In this document: piece after piece, positions 9,313 through 18,839 of the stretch
Layout of the letters: each line of letters starts with the position of its first letter
Position numbering within the stretch: position 1 is the first letter of the stretch
Source of the DNA: Diplonema papillatum
Lineage: Eukaryota; Euglenozoa; Diplonemea; Diplonemida; Diplonemidae
Assembly: GCA_030068145.1 (NCBI GenBank)
Contig: JAPJBO010000097.1
Location: 337,665-401,664 of the forward strand
Direction of reading: 5' to 3'
DNA: 64,000 nucleotides
The notes under the pieces: generated by a model
Told to the model about the DNA's origin: nothing
What the model saw: the letters and a program-made list of their open reading frames with translations, nothing else
Databases searched by the model: none
Translations under genes and position numbers: made by a program

Positions 9313-11230
9313 CGCGGCCGAGGGCGCTGTGCAGGTAGAACTGCGCCCATTGGTAATGGGAGCTGTGTGCCTCCTCCCAGGACGCTTGGGCGTAGGAGCC
9401 TTCGTACAGGTGGAGGGGGAAGACAGCTTTGAAACGCGTCTCGGGGGCCTCCCAGTGGCGGTAGAGGTCGGCTCTGTCGCTCACATCGGAGTCAACCCCG
9501 TCATCCCATACCAAACCCCCGCGCTTTCCGTTGCCCTTGTTCGTCTTGCCTCCTTTTTCCCCCTTGTGGCCCTTGGCGTCCCCTTTTCCATTGCCGCGGC
9601 CCTCGGTGTTCCCTGGGGATGCGCGTGTTTCGCTGCTGGAGGACACGGCGCCTTTGCTCCCCTTGAACCCTTGGTACGTGCCGCGACCGCCGCCCCCGAG
9701 CATCCTGACCATAACCGTCAGAGTGTCGTCTCGGTCGACCCCGTTCCCAGCGAAGGAATCAGACAGGTTGATTGGCCTGTTTTCCAGCGCCACCCAACAC
9801 ACCGCGGGGTCGAACCACACCATCTTGCCGAAAAAATCTTCAACAATCTCGTCGCTGCAGACGGTGTGGTGCCCGTGCTTCCCTGTCGGGTCGCGAACCC
9901 AAAACGACAGTGCTGGGGCTCGTGGCGTTGTCGTTGGTTGTGCCGCTAGCGTGGTCGGTGATTCGTCCGGGACGACGGTCGCGAGTTGTGTCGTCGGTGC
10001 TGTTGGCGGGCCCGTCGCATCGGCGCGTAGGCAGTTCTCCAGAGAGAGATACGGAGTTTCGATGGCGCGGGTGGCTGGGGCGCAGTGGGCGGTCGCTAGT
10101 GCGAACCGGAGGAGCTCGTATGCTTGCCTTGCATGTTCTTCGGACCGATCGTTCGCTTCCTGTTGCGCCCGCCGATGGGCGAGGATGCCGTCGTATACCC
10201 GTTGCAACCGGCGTTGTTTGCGGGTGAGCGAGCGGAGGATGTTGCGGGGTGGCAGTAGAATGGATGTGGGCGTGGGGTGGCGAGGTAGGCTCCGTGGGCG
10301 ACGGGGGGTAGTACTGTGCGTGGCTGCGGAGGTGGCAGCGGTCGGTCCGATGGGGGGCACCCAGTGCCAGTCCGAGTGTCGGGGCGTATCACGCCGAGAA
10401 TCGTCTGCTCCGACGGTTATGGGGACGTTCGAGGGCGGTTCGGCGAAAAAGGCAGTCGAGCGGGGGTGCAACAACGGTGTACACAGCGAATGTAGCGAGT
10501 GCCTCTGGTAGACGGCCAGCGAGGGAGATGCAGATGCGGCAGCTTTCTTCGCTTCGGGCGGCGCACGGACCGGCGGGTTATGGTGCACCAAGGCGTGGCG
10601 CATGGGCTCTCGGTCCGGGAGCGTGCTCTCGTCGGTCCTGCCATCCCCCGGGGCTGCGGCGTGCGGCGTGTTCGCGGCCGAGACATTGCGCGAGCCAGTG
10701 TCGTCGAGGCCAAAGGCGACCGTCGTCGTCAGCAGCATCGTTGTATCGGGCCTTCCCATGGTCTGCACTGCGAACTGCTGAGTGTTGTTGTCCCACGGCC
10801 GGCGGGTAAGCAGCTTCGGTCCGGCCAGCGCCGTCGCAACGAGCTTCACGGTCGCGCGGTGCGCATCGACGTCACCTTTCGGCAGCATGTCCCAGGCTGC
10901 GAGCTCAGGGAAATTCGTGTCGGGAATTTCATCTGGATCAGTGGCACAATCGAGGGCTACCTGGATGGAGCGCTCTTCGAACTCCGGGATGAACGCAAGG
11001 CCGATGCAAAGGTAAGCCAGCATCATCGGGGCGGACCCTCTGGTGATGAGCTGTACCGCGATTCGTAGAGTGTTGATGTCCCACGGTCGGCGGGTAAGCT
11101 TCTGGCGGTGGGCCGGCGAGGAATATGCGGCGTCTGCCTTCGCTTCAGGCGGTGCACGGACAGGGCACAGGTTCACCAAACGTTGCAGTCGACTTGTTTT
11201 CGCCACCTTCCCTCCCAACCAAACTCCCAT
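9272..11230 (-). CDS. LINE ORF1a with ubiquitin-like domain ending in Gly-Gly
   Basis: Counting from the ATG at 11230, the protein is 652 residues; the frame is open 15 codons further up but without an ATG. Residues about 441-515 align over almost the full length of ubiquitin: LSFWVRDPTGK matches its first strand and turn, SDEIVEDFFGKM its helix, and DDTLTVMVRMLGG its C-terminal strand and Gly-Gly. A basic, Gly/Lys-rich segment follows. N-terminal internal repeats are visible: KLTRRPWD occurs twice (about 44 and 140) and PVRAPPEAK twice (about 23 and 220). The C-terminus reads into a stop at 9272, while protein-like sequence continues in another frame. The ubiquitin-like call rests on motif-by-motif comparison made by eye. 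Confidence 0.65.
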   Translation of the reverse strand: MGVWLGGKVAKTSRLQRLVNLCPVRAPPEAKADAAYSSPAHRQKLTRRPWDINTLRIAVQLITRGSAPMMLAYLCIGLAFIPEFEERSIQVALDCATDPDEIPDTNFPELAAWDMLPKGDVDAHRATVKLVATALAGPKLLTRRPWDNNTQQFAVQTMGRPDTTMLLTTTVAFGLDDTGSRNVSAANTPHAAAPGDGRTDESTLPDREPMRHALVHHNPPVRAPPEAKKAAASASPSLAVYQRHSLHSLCTPLLHPRSTAFFAEPPSNVPITVGADDSRRDTPRHSDWHWVPPIGPTAATSAATHSTTPRRPRSLPRHPTPTSILLPPRNILRSLTRKQRRLQRVYDGILAHRRAQQEANDRSEEHARQAYELLRFALATAHCAPATRAIETPYLSLENCLRADATGPPTAPTTQLATVVPDESPTTLAAQPTTTPRAPALSFWVRDPTGKHGHHTVCSDEIVEDFFGKMVWFDPAVCWVALENRPINLSDSFAGNGVDRDDTLTVMVRMLGGGGRGTYQGFKGSKGAVSSSSETRASPGNTEGRGNGKGDAKGHKGEKGGKTNKGNGKRGGLVWDDGVDSDVSDRADLYRHWEAPETRFKAVFPLHLYEGSYAQASWEEAHSSHYQWAQFYLHSALGRGTINSSRRRNRNF

Positions 11231-11594
11231 ACCAATAAAGTAAAGGCCGGGAAATTTTCGCTCAATTCCGTCCAACCAGGATTTCGACTATGGGGAAGGG
11301 GACCCACCTTTTCATTCTCCGAAGTCGGTGGGCAGGTGGCCCGCTCAGGAAAAAATCTGTGCTCCCTAAAGCAATCAGATCAAAAACGCATGCGGCTGGG
11401 TATGTTCTGCGACGTGTGCCACCTTGGAGGGCGAGTCTAGGGCGAGTGAGGCGAGTCAAAGGGTGAGTTGGACGAGCCTGGGCGTCAAAAGGGGGCTCGA
11501 GGGCCTCAGGGCAGTCTGGGGCAGGTCGCGACTCGCCCGCCACCTAGACCGTTTTCCGGTGTCTCCCAATACCATCAAGTGAACGAGGATCATA

Positions 11595-12655
11595 AAAAAG
11601 TACGTGCGCTCGGCTAAGGCCGGCGCGTGGCGAGACTGGAGGCAGCAGTTAAAGTTCGGGGAACAGCAAAGTTCGGGCGAAGCTAAGTTCGGGCAATGCT
11701 AAGTTCTGGTGAAGCAAAGTTCGGGTGAAGCTAAGTTCGGGCGAAACAAAGTTCGGGCGAAGCAAAGTTCGGGCGAAGCTAAGTTCGGGTGAGCAAAGTT
11801 CTGGTGAAGCAAAGTTCGGGCGAAGGTGAAGCTAAGTTTGGGCGAAACAAAGTCCGGGCGAAGCTAAGTTCTGGGTGAAGCAAAGTTCGGACGTTCTGGT
11901 GAAGCTAAGATCGGGCGAAACAAAGTTCGGCGAAGCTAAGTTCGGATGAAGCAAAGTTCGGGCGAAGCTAAGTTCTGGTGAAGCAAAGTTCGGGCGAAGC
12001 TAAGTTCGGGTGAATCAAAGTTCTGGTGAAGCTAAGTTCGGGCGAAACAAAGTTCGGGCGAAACAAAGTTCGGGCGAAGCAAAGTTCTGGTGAAGCAAAG
12101 TTCGGGCGAAACAAAGTTCTGGGGGAAGCAAAGTTCGGGCGAAGCAAAGTTCGGGCGAAGCTAAGTTCTGGTGAAGCAAAGTTCGGGCGAAGCAAAGTTC
12201 GGGTCAAGCTAAGTTCGGGCGAAACAAAGTCCGGGCGAAGCTAAGTTCTGGGGGAAGCAAAGTTCGGGTGAAGCAAAGTTCTGGTGAAGCTAAGATCGGG
12301 CGAAACAAAGTTCGGGCGAAGCTAAGTTCGGGTGAAGCTAAGTTCGGGTGAAGCAAAGTTCTGGTGAAGCAAAGTTCGGGCGAAGCAAAGTTCGGGTCAA
12401 GCTAAGTTCGGGCGAAACAAAGTCCGGGCGAAGCTAAGTTCTGGGGGAAGCAAAGTTCGGATGAAGCAAAGTTCTGGTGAAGCTAAGATCGGGCGAAACA
12501 AAGTTCGGGCGAAGCTAAGTTCGGGTGAAGCTAAGTTCGGGTGAAGCAATGTTCTGGTGAAGCAAAGCTCGGGCGAAGCAAAGTTCGGGCGAAGTTCGGG
12601 TGAAGCAAAGTTCTGGTGAACATTGCATGTTCATAGGACCTCCAGTCTCGAACAA
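11595..12655. mobile_element. Minisatellite-bearing repeat element, copy 1
   Basis: The element starts with GTACGTGCGCTCGGCTAAGG and GGCGCGTG, carries a long minisatellite, and ends with ACATTGCATGTTCATAGGAC followed by CTCCAGTC. The same head occurs near 21471 and 63504, and the same tail near 22155. That defines a dispersed repeat family with variable array length. No ORF with recognisable content is present. Confidence 0.55.
11652..12618 (+). repeat. 17-bp minisatellite, about 55 imperfect copies
   Basis: The basic unit reads AAGTTCGGGCGAAGCTA, with frequent variants TTCTGGTGAAG and GCGAAACA. About 970 bases are covered. Short arrays of the same unit occur at 21525-21735 and 63555-63775. 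Open frames across it are by-products of the repeat. Confidence 0.85.
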
Positions 12656-13215
12656 CAATGGAACTCGTGTGCTGCCAATTCAAGGTGATGACCGCGGACA
12701 ACACCACCACCCTCGCCTTCAGTGAGTCCGTCGCCAGAGTTACCTCTTCGGCGTCGTCCAAGGCTGGCCTTGCAGCCGTAGCGGAAGATCTCTCTCCCAG
12801 AAACAAAAGAAGGTGGGCGAAGGTAGAAGCCCAAGCGGCGAAGACAAGCGGAGGGTGTAGCTTTCATGAATGTAGGAATACACGAATTCTGCACCATGTT
12901 TCCATGTCACGTGCAGGTCATGCGCCCACTGCTACCCCCTGTCTATTCGTGTTCCCATCTGGGTCTCACGCTTCGCTTTCATGCTCCCCATCCCGCACGT
13001 GACAGCTAGTGCAGCCCACAATTGGGTATCCAGGTACCGCGAGGGCGTATTCGGCAACAAATGGGTGAAATCTTTTCGGCGACCCCAGGACGTGAAATTT
13101 GCAAGTACAAAAGTGCCAAAAAATTCTGCCTCCCCCAAGGTTCATACCAGGCAGTTACTGTCAAAAACAGAGGTTCAAACGCACAACTTTTTGGGCGCGA
13201 ATAATTAGCTATTTA
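12656..13215. other. Unassigned spacer
   Basis: A 114-codon plus-strand frame starting at 12658 shows no recognisable domain. Nothing else in this stretch can be supported. Confidence 0.3.
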
Positions 13216-13769
13216 TTACTAGAATTAAAAAGGCCATTACTTCCCGCGAAATCATTTTTTTCTCGAGACTCGCCCGAGGGCGTCAGGGTCAAGGTGTAAC
13301 CGGCAAAAGCAACTGTCTGAGTGCAGATAATGTGACCGGTGCAGCAAATGGTTGTGTTGCACAGGGTGCTGCCGGCACAGCTACTGTCTGAGTTGCAGCC
13401 CCTCCCCTCCCCTTGCTCAGCCAAGTTTGCTCATACAAAGTTTCACCAAAAAATAAAAACACCTTCCCAAACATTCTGCGTGAATGCTGAGCTCAGTCAC
13501 GCCTACTTCACAAGATATGATTCCGAGACACCCAGCTGAGCGATTAACGTTAACCCGCGACGGATGAAAGTGGAAACATCCATTTCTACAGAGTGACCCG
13601 GCGATAGCCCTCTAACAAAACCCGCATGAAGTGAAAGAAGCTTACTCTCGAAACACACCACAGGAATAAACAGGCGGCACAAGGAACCCCTGTACGTAGG
13701 AGGAGCAGAGTACGTTCCGACGTATGAAAACGAGAAAAAAAAACGCATGTTCTCAGAACTCGAGACAGG

Positions 13770-13796
13770 ACCGTACCGATAACCGATAACCGCATT
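13770..13796 (+). promoter_or_regulatory. CCGATAA repeat upstream of the His-type tRNA-like sequence
   Basis: ACCGTACCGATAACCGATAA lies shortly 5' of the tRNA-like sequence at 13803. The same string, inverted, stands in front of the Lys-type tRNA-like sequence at 1672-1742. The regulatory role is inferred from position only. Confidence 0.35.
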
Positions 13797-13802
13797 TTTG
13801 TT

Positions 13803-13875
13803 TCGCCCGTGGTCTAACGTGCATTACACCCACTTGTGGTTCTGGGGGTACTTGGTTCGAATCCTCCAAGGAGTG
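13803..13875 (+). tRNA. tRNA-like sequence (His GTG-type, degenerate)
   Basis: A box TGGTCTAACG and a perfect B box GGTTCGAATCC are spaced as in an intronless tRNA. Numbering from T8 places GTG at 34-36 after T33, which is a His anticodon. A seven-T run follows at 13875. The D, anticodon and acceptor stems pair poorly, so this is more likely a tRNA-derived repeat than a working gene. Confidence 0.4.
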
Positions 13876-13957
13876 TTTTTTTCGGAACGGGTGACCCTGC
13901 GGCGCATGCCGCGTCGCGACTCCTCGACACAAAGATTCCTCGGAGATAAAAGCATAC

Positions 13958-14056
13958 CAAGGCTCGCTTTGTCATGCCGGGCACCATTTCTGATCAGTTG
14001 ATCTACAATGTTTAAGTGACCGTTGATGACCGCAAAAATCAGAGGTGTGTCTTCAT
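13958..14056 (-). CDS. Ankyrin-repeat exon e (one repeat)
   Basis: This 99-base exon encodes one 33-residue ankyrin repeat containing DEDTPLIFAVINGHLNIVDQ. It is bounded by an acceptor ending CACACAG and a donor GTATGC, and both junctions are phase 1, so it can be spliced in or out without changing frame. It is the most 3' of five such exons recognised on this strand (23598 down to 13958). A near-identical copy lies at 26994-27092. Function as a protein-interaction repeat is known for the family; the partner is unknown. No start or terminal exon of the gene was found. Confidence 0.65.
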
Positions 14057-14590
14057 CTGTGTGTCATTGGGTAAATCCTAAGCGTGCAAAGCGAGCGCAA
14101 AGTGTGGGATTTGTGAGGCACGCGTCTTTTCAATCATGAAATGACTCGCGCAGTTGGGCCCCTGCCTACGTCTGATCCAGGGCAAACTTGGTGAAGAAAA
14201 GCAGGGACACGGGTGCCAATATTGAAAAACGGCAAAAGTCCATTTCACCAATACAGGTCGTTGTCCATGAGTTATCCTCTGACAACAGTTTGAGCATCTT
14301 ATCCGGTGAATCCGGTGAGAGTACTCGGGTAAGCAAACTGTCTTGCCCTTCTCACGAAAAAGGTCATCCATCGAGTTCGTGATGCGGTTGCAACTAGAAC
14401 AAGGGACTCTGCAAATACTTAGTCAGGCCGACTCCAGGGCTCTGTGCAGTCTTTTTTCGTGTTTCTGGTGATAATCGCGCAGTCGTGCGGCGGCGTTCTT
14501 TATTATTATGCTTGGCTTGAGCAACTCCTCCGTTTTGTTCCTCAGCGGCGCCGCTGGAAGAAGTTCAAGACTCCAGTCCCGAAAGACTTG

Positions 14591-14820
14591 GTACCTACCC
14601 CCCCTACCCCCCGTGTTAGTGTCGCCTCCGTATAGCCCTGTCAGTGTCGCCTTTTGCCTGAAAAGGCGAGGCGACACTAACACGGGAAGACGGTTCTCAA
14701 TAGGGTTCCTTTATTTGCATGAAAGAATGTCTCATCCTCACCAACGGCTTCCCGTGTTAGTGTCGCCTTTTAGGAAAAGGTGCCTTTAGGTAGGCGACAC
14801 TAACACGGGGGGGTAGGTAC
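14591..14820. mobile_element. Nested inverted-repeat (MITE-like) element
   Basis: The ends are inverted copies of GTACCTACCCCCCC. Inside, the 17-mer CCCGTGTTAGTGTCGCC occurs four times, alternately direct and inverted, making two hairpins. Duplicated with block A at 27627-27856. Confidence 0.65.
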
Positions 14821-15529
14821 TGGATTTTCCTGTGTCCTTGTACAGAACAAACCACGAGACATACTATTTGGTAGGACATCGTGGCCTCCCGCCAAGTTTC
14901 TCTTGAGAGTCATGCGTGACGCATGTATTTGTGGAGGCTACTCTGGCGAGGTGCGCTCGAGGCGATGCGTTCCCCGCTGGTCCGCTTGCTGATGGTGCGT
15001 TTGTCTTGTCGCGCGTGTGCGGCTAATAAGTTGTAGGAGGAGTGGCACAACTCCTTTGTCCCGGGGCCGTTGACGGGTAACCACTGCGGAAGCTAGGCGC
15101 GTGGGACGGCGATGCGCGTTGTGTAGAGATTCTCGGCGTTTGCTTCGATGGGTTCGTAACGATGCGATGCGACGAGCTGCCGAAGAGGCCGGTGTTGTCG
15201 CTTCCCTTCGGTTTCGCAAGGTGGGGTGGGTGTGGCCGAGGGGGGTAGAAGAAATGGATACGAAAGGGTGGACTGAGTAAACGAAATATGAGGGAGGGGT
15301 GGGACGAGCGGGAAGGCAGAAAGTATGCTTTCTTCCGCCACAGGCAGGGCGACACGGCTCCGGAATTATGTCGAGAGAAGGTACCAAGAAGAGAGAAGGG
15401 GGTGCTGAGAAGGGCGCTCTCCGGGTGCGTAACCAAGTGAGGCTGTGTCACGCGAAATCTGACGAAAACGGGAGAATGGGAAAGTGCGAGCAATGGGAAG
15501 TGGGAATGAGCGCACACAACAGCCTAGTT

Positions 15530-16370
15530 AGGGACCATTTCTCCGCGGAGTATCCCCGTGGTGGACCGTGATTCACTGTGATAAACAGCGGCAGGCACTT
15601 CGATGCAGTTTCAAGAGATAGGGACGGTCCGGCTCAGACTAAGACGGCTTACATACCAGTATTCACTACACATCGATTTTGTTGCGATATCTCAACCGGG
15701 TCCGTTCCGTCGCAGGTCATGGGCATGGGTAAGGAGGAGAGACAGAGCAATAGACCGTTGGTGCGGCAAAGCATTCGTTCGGATTATTATTAGTCTGCAG
15801 CACAGCATGAAATGTAAAACCATTGGAACAAAAGGAGAAACGATCACCCTCTACGATGCTCAGGAAGGTGTTCCTAAGCGTGAAAGAATGAGAAAGCAGG
15901 CCTGTCGCTAAGCGGTTCCTGGTGATGTATGCACAACACGGCTACAACACGAAGATACATACAGACCTGCTAAGGTGCGCACTCAGCCATGTGGTGAGAA
16001 TAGCCACAGGACACTGTAGGTCAATGTTGTTAACTATTCTGACCACGTTGTGGGAAGGATTGTGGGTGCACAGTACTGATGAGAAAGGTGTGTCTGATAT
16101 TGGCCCTCTTTTTTCCGTGAGTCGACAAACCCCAGAAAACACCCCCCTGAACATTTTGGGTGCTGCACGTGAATAAAAACGCGGATGCTTTCGGATGTGC
16201 TTTCTGCATCAGCCAACATCCATAATAAATACCCTCTCCCCTAGGGATTGAATAACCGAAACGGCGAGGGAAAAAATAAGGGAAGAGAGGGTGAATGTCA
16301 GGGAGCAGAGAAACTAAGAGCCGAGAAAGATGGGGAGAGAAGAGCATATTGACATGGATACGTGCTCGCA
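15530..16370. other. Unassigned part of block B
   Basis: Short frames on both strands show no recognisable domain. A possible 5' splice site (GTATGT on the minus strand near 15644) follows a 25-codon open stretch, but that stretch is not ankyrin-like, so no exon is called. Confidence 0.3.
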
Positions 16371-16374
16371 CGGG

Positions 16375-16560
16375 TCTCGGGCTCTAAGCCACGGACCCGG
16401 AAGGCGGATCATCAGCGCGGAACCAGAAGAATTTGGACCCAATAATTGGGACCCAAGAACCCAAGAACTTGGAGTGCCTGCAGACAAGACAACGGCGAAT
16501 CTCGTCCGTCAGCCACTGTTCGTAGCCCGTCATCACCACCCAGGGCCCGTCGTGTCACCA
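16375..16560. repeat. R-family repeat, diverged copy 3' of the Met/Asn-repeat gene
   Basis: It shares CTAAGCCACGG, ATCATCAGCGCGGAACC and GTTCGTAGC-CGTCA with the better-preserved R copies at 23755 and 48262. With the copy at 18356-18490 it flanks the Met/Asn-repeat gene in direct orientation. Confidence 0.5.
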
Positions 16561-16640
16561 TCTTCTAACAAGCTGAAAATGGCGTTGAGATTGGAGTTGC
16601 CTTTTGACTCGTGGTGGTCGTCTACTTTGCCGGCATAACG

Positions 16641-18284
16641 TTATTGTTGGCCAGGTTGGTCGGCAGCTTTGCTACGGGTCTTCCGTGAGGAGTGAGCGCT
16701 CTTGCGAGAGTTGCGATGCTCACTCGAGTCGCTCGACTCAGACGAGTCGCTACTGCTGCTTTCCGAGCGTCTGTGCTTCTTCTTTCTCGACGACTTTGCT
16801 ACCGACTCCCTTTTCATCGTCGTCTTCACTAATTCAAAAGCCAGTTTCATCATGGCAACTTGGTCCGCGACACTTTGCTGGCCCGTGGCCATCGGGTACC
16901 CACCTTGGAAATTCGCCATGTTTGGCAGATTCGACATATTTTGCAAATTCGCCATGTTCTGCATGTGCGGCATATTCGACATGTTCTGCATATTCGACAT
17001 GCTCTGCATATTCATACTCGACATGTTCGGCATATTTGCCATGTGCGGCATATTTGCCATGTTCGGCATGAGCGGCATATTCGGCATACTCGGCATACTC
17101 GACATGTTCGGGAGCATTACGGATGGCATGCTTCCGTACACGGGTGGGCTGTGTCCATACATGTTGCCAGTCATTGTCTGCATCGGCATGCCGCTCATGC
17201 CAGGGAGCCCCGACGGCATTTGCACGTGTGCCGGGTCCACACCTGGGTGACGCATCATACCCGGCGGTTGGTACGCAGAAGCCGGTCTGGCAGGGTTGAA
17301 GTCGGCGGCGGGTTTGTCTGATTTTATTGTCTGGTCGAGGAAGGCAGCCCCGGTACGGAAGTCGACCGCGGGGTCCTTGGGGGCGAGGCGGCTGGAGGGG
17401 GTGATGTACGGGTGACCGACGATGCGCCCCGTGGCGGGCGTCTCGGCGCCCGCATTCGCGAACGAGGTCTGGCTGCAAAACGCCGAGTTTGGAAGCGAGA
17501 GGTTGATGGGCTGCTGGCACCTCGGCGCCCGTTCGCCGCGAGGCCGCATGCCGACGCCCACACACTCCGCCGATTCCGAAGACGCCACGCTTTCTTCGAC
17601 GCTTGATGGGTAGGGGAGTGCCTCGGCGCCCGGTTTAGAGTTCTTGCTGAACAGATACGGCTTTTCGGACGGCTGGATCGAGTGCAGAAACGCCGGGGTT
17701 GCACCTTCGTAGGGTATCCACCGATACGCGTCCAGAAGCGGCAGCGCAACACACGTTTGGACCTGCTCCGCCGAGTCAAGCTCTACGAAGACGGTTGGAA
17801 TCTTGCTCGTCGAGCGGTCGTCCACCTCGCATTTGCACTGCGAGAAATCCAAGTTCCTTTTGCCCGCTTCGGCGATGAAAATGCTGCGGATTTCCTGCAG
17901 CTGCCTGCCGTCGATGCGCGGGTTCTCGCTCGTCACGCTCAGGCACATGATTTGGATCATCAGAACCTTGCTCTTGCTGCGCTTCGACACCTTCTTCGGG
18001 TCGACCTTCCACCGAAGCTCGTGTTTGGTGCATTCCGGGAGCCATTTGCGGACGTTCCCGATGTACGCGCTGCAAACTCTCACGATCACATTGCCTTGCG
18101 ACTCGCCGCCAAGATGCCGTTCGACGAACAGGGCATGCAACTCTTGGAGTTGTGCAACTATCCACTTGGTCGTGCGGCTGTGCGGCATGTTCGTGACTTT
18201 AAGGGCCAGGTTCGCGTCGTCCCTGCTGCAGGTCTCAGCGTGCGGCGTGGCGTCGTGCGGAGGGCGCCAAACGGGCTGCGACAT
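16641..18284 (-). CDS. Met/Asn-repeat protein with RS-like tail, truncated copy
   Basis: This 547-residue protein is of unknown function. Residues 1-215 look globular, with alternating hydrophobic segments such as TKWIVAQLQELHALFVERHL and several Cys. Residues about 370-465 are a low-complexity region of NMxxM units (MPNMSSM, MQNMSNM, MPHMQNM). The C-terminus is basic then Ser-rich (RKKKHRRSESSSSDSSESSD), reminiscent of RS domains of RNA-associated proteins. The near-identical copy at 58475-60337 reads 36 residues further because a CAA there is a TAA here, so this copy carries a premature stop. It sits between two R-family repeats and within the intron between ankyrin exons d and e. The ATG at 18284 is the first in frame. 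It may be a gene of a mobile unit; that is inference. Confidence 0.7.
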   Translation of the reverse strand: MSQPVWRPPHDATPHAETCSRDDANLALKVTNMPHSRTTKWIVAQLQELHALFVERHLGGESQGNVIVRVCSAYIGNVRKWLPECTKHELRWKVDPKKVSKRSKSKVLMIQIMCLSVTSENPRIDGRQLQEIRSIFIAEAGKRNLDFSQCKCEVDDRSTSKIPTVFVELDSAEQVQTCVALPLLDAYRWIPYEGATPAFLHSIQPSEKPYLFSKNSKPGAEALPYPSSVEESVASSESAECVGVGMRPRGERAPRCQQPINLSLPNSAFCSQTSFANAGAETPATGRIVGHPYITPSSRLAPKDPAVDFRTGAAFLDQTIKSDKPAADFNPARPASAYQPPGMMRHPGVDPAHVQMPSGLPGMSGMPMQTMTGNMYGHSPPVYGSMPSVMLPNMSSMPSMPNMPLMPNMANMPHMANMPNMSSMNMQSMSNMQNMSNMPHMQNMANLQNMSNLPNMANFQGGYPMATGQQSVADQVAMMKLAFELVKTTMKRESVAKSSRKKKHRRSESSSSDSSESSDSSEHRNSRKSAHSSRKTRSKAADQPGQQ

Positions 18285-18355
18285 GCTGCCAGTAAGCCCG
18301 GTGGATTGCGACGAAGCTGCGAAAGTGACATTTCTCGAGTGCAGCGGGGGAAGAA

Positions 18356-18490
18356 CGGGCTTGGAATGGCTATGTGCTCAACACCGCACTGGTCCCGTCT
18401 GCGCCGTGTTTCGGTCCTTTAAGCCACGGCGGACCATCATCAGCGCGGAACCTGAGTGCCAGCAGACAGGACAGCGGTGTGAGTCTCGTT
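18356..18490. repeat. R-family repeat 5' of the Met/Asn-repeat gene
   Basis: It matches the R consensus (GTGCTCAACACCGCACTGG, TTTCGGTCCTTTAAGCCACG, ATCATCAGCGCGGAACCTGAG). It ends 71 bases upstream of the start codon, so it may contain that gene's promoter. Copy 2 is at 60409-60543. Confidence 0.6.
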
Positions 18491-18607
18491 GGAGTGGGGC
18501 GTTTTGGAAGCTCGAAATCACCCATCAGCCTGTCTTGCTTCGATGCAGTCCTGCCATGTACAATCGGCACGTTTCTTACTTCTCATTGCTCGCAGAGGAA
18601 AGCATAC

Positions 18608-18727
18608 CAGAGTTCTCTTCAGTCTCTTGCTGAACCCTTGCAGTCTCTTGCTCAACCTGGAGCAATCTTTTCACTACATCTCCCGAAGGAAACTTTGCTT
18701 TCGCGAGTTGCAAAGCCGAATAACGAC
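18608..18727 (-). CDS. Ankyrin-repeat exon d
   Basis: This 120-base phase-1 symmetric exon encodes 40 residues beginning GRYSALQLAKAKFPSGDVVK, an ankyrin repeat with an extended Gln/Glu-rich end (RVQQETEENS) that could form a helix. The acceptor ends CACCACAG and the donor is GTATGCTTTCC. The following intron reaches exon e and contains the Met/Asn-repeat gene on the same strand. Copy 2 is at 60661-60780, with one residue change. Confidence 0.6.
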
Positions 18728-18839
18728 CTGTGGTGGCATTGGTGGAGGCAATCACTAAATGCGAGTCCCACGACACGAGCACAAGTGTGTCATTGCCATT
18801 GGGTGAAACGCTTGCCTAGAATCATGAAATCGAGAAAGT

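Larger units (their letters stand above)
2080..11290 (-). mobile_element. Retroelement A: LINE with APE, RT, RNase H and a ubiquitin-like domain in ORF1
   Basis: Minus-strand reading order is ORF1a (ubiquitin-like), ORF1b, then ORF2 (endonuclease, RT, RNase H, CCHC). An APE endonuclease N-terminal to the RT with RNase H after it is the architecture of I-group LINEs. ORF2 is uninterrupted over 1460 residues; ORF1 appears frameshifted twice. Ends are approximate because no target-site duplication was identified. Confidence 0.7.
13216..15425. repeat. Segmental duplication block A, copy 1
   Basis: This 2210-base block is nearly identical to 26253-28461; only a handful of substitutions and one single-base indel were noticed (an A-run near 13310). 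It contains an ankyrin exon, a tRNA-like sequence and a nested inverted-repeat element. At 15425 it passes directly into block B, whereas in copy 2 the A/B junction is split by 28.9 kb. Confidence 0.9.

Noticed and set aside
11968..12244. Repetitive frames across the 17-bp minisatellite
   Set aside because: Open only because the repeat lacks stops in those frames; unit length is not a multiple of three and variants break periodicity.
14078..14371. 97-codon minus-strand frame next to ankyrin exon e
   Set aside because: Its sequence does not fit the ankyrin consensus and no paired splice sites of the right phase were found.
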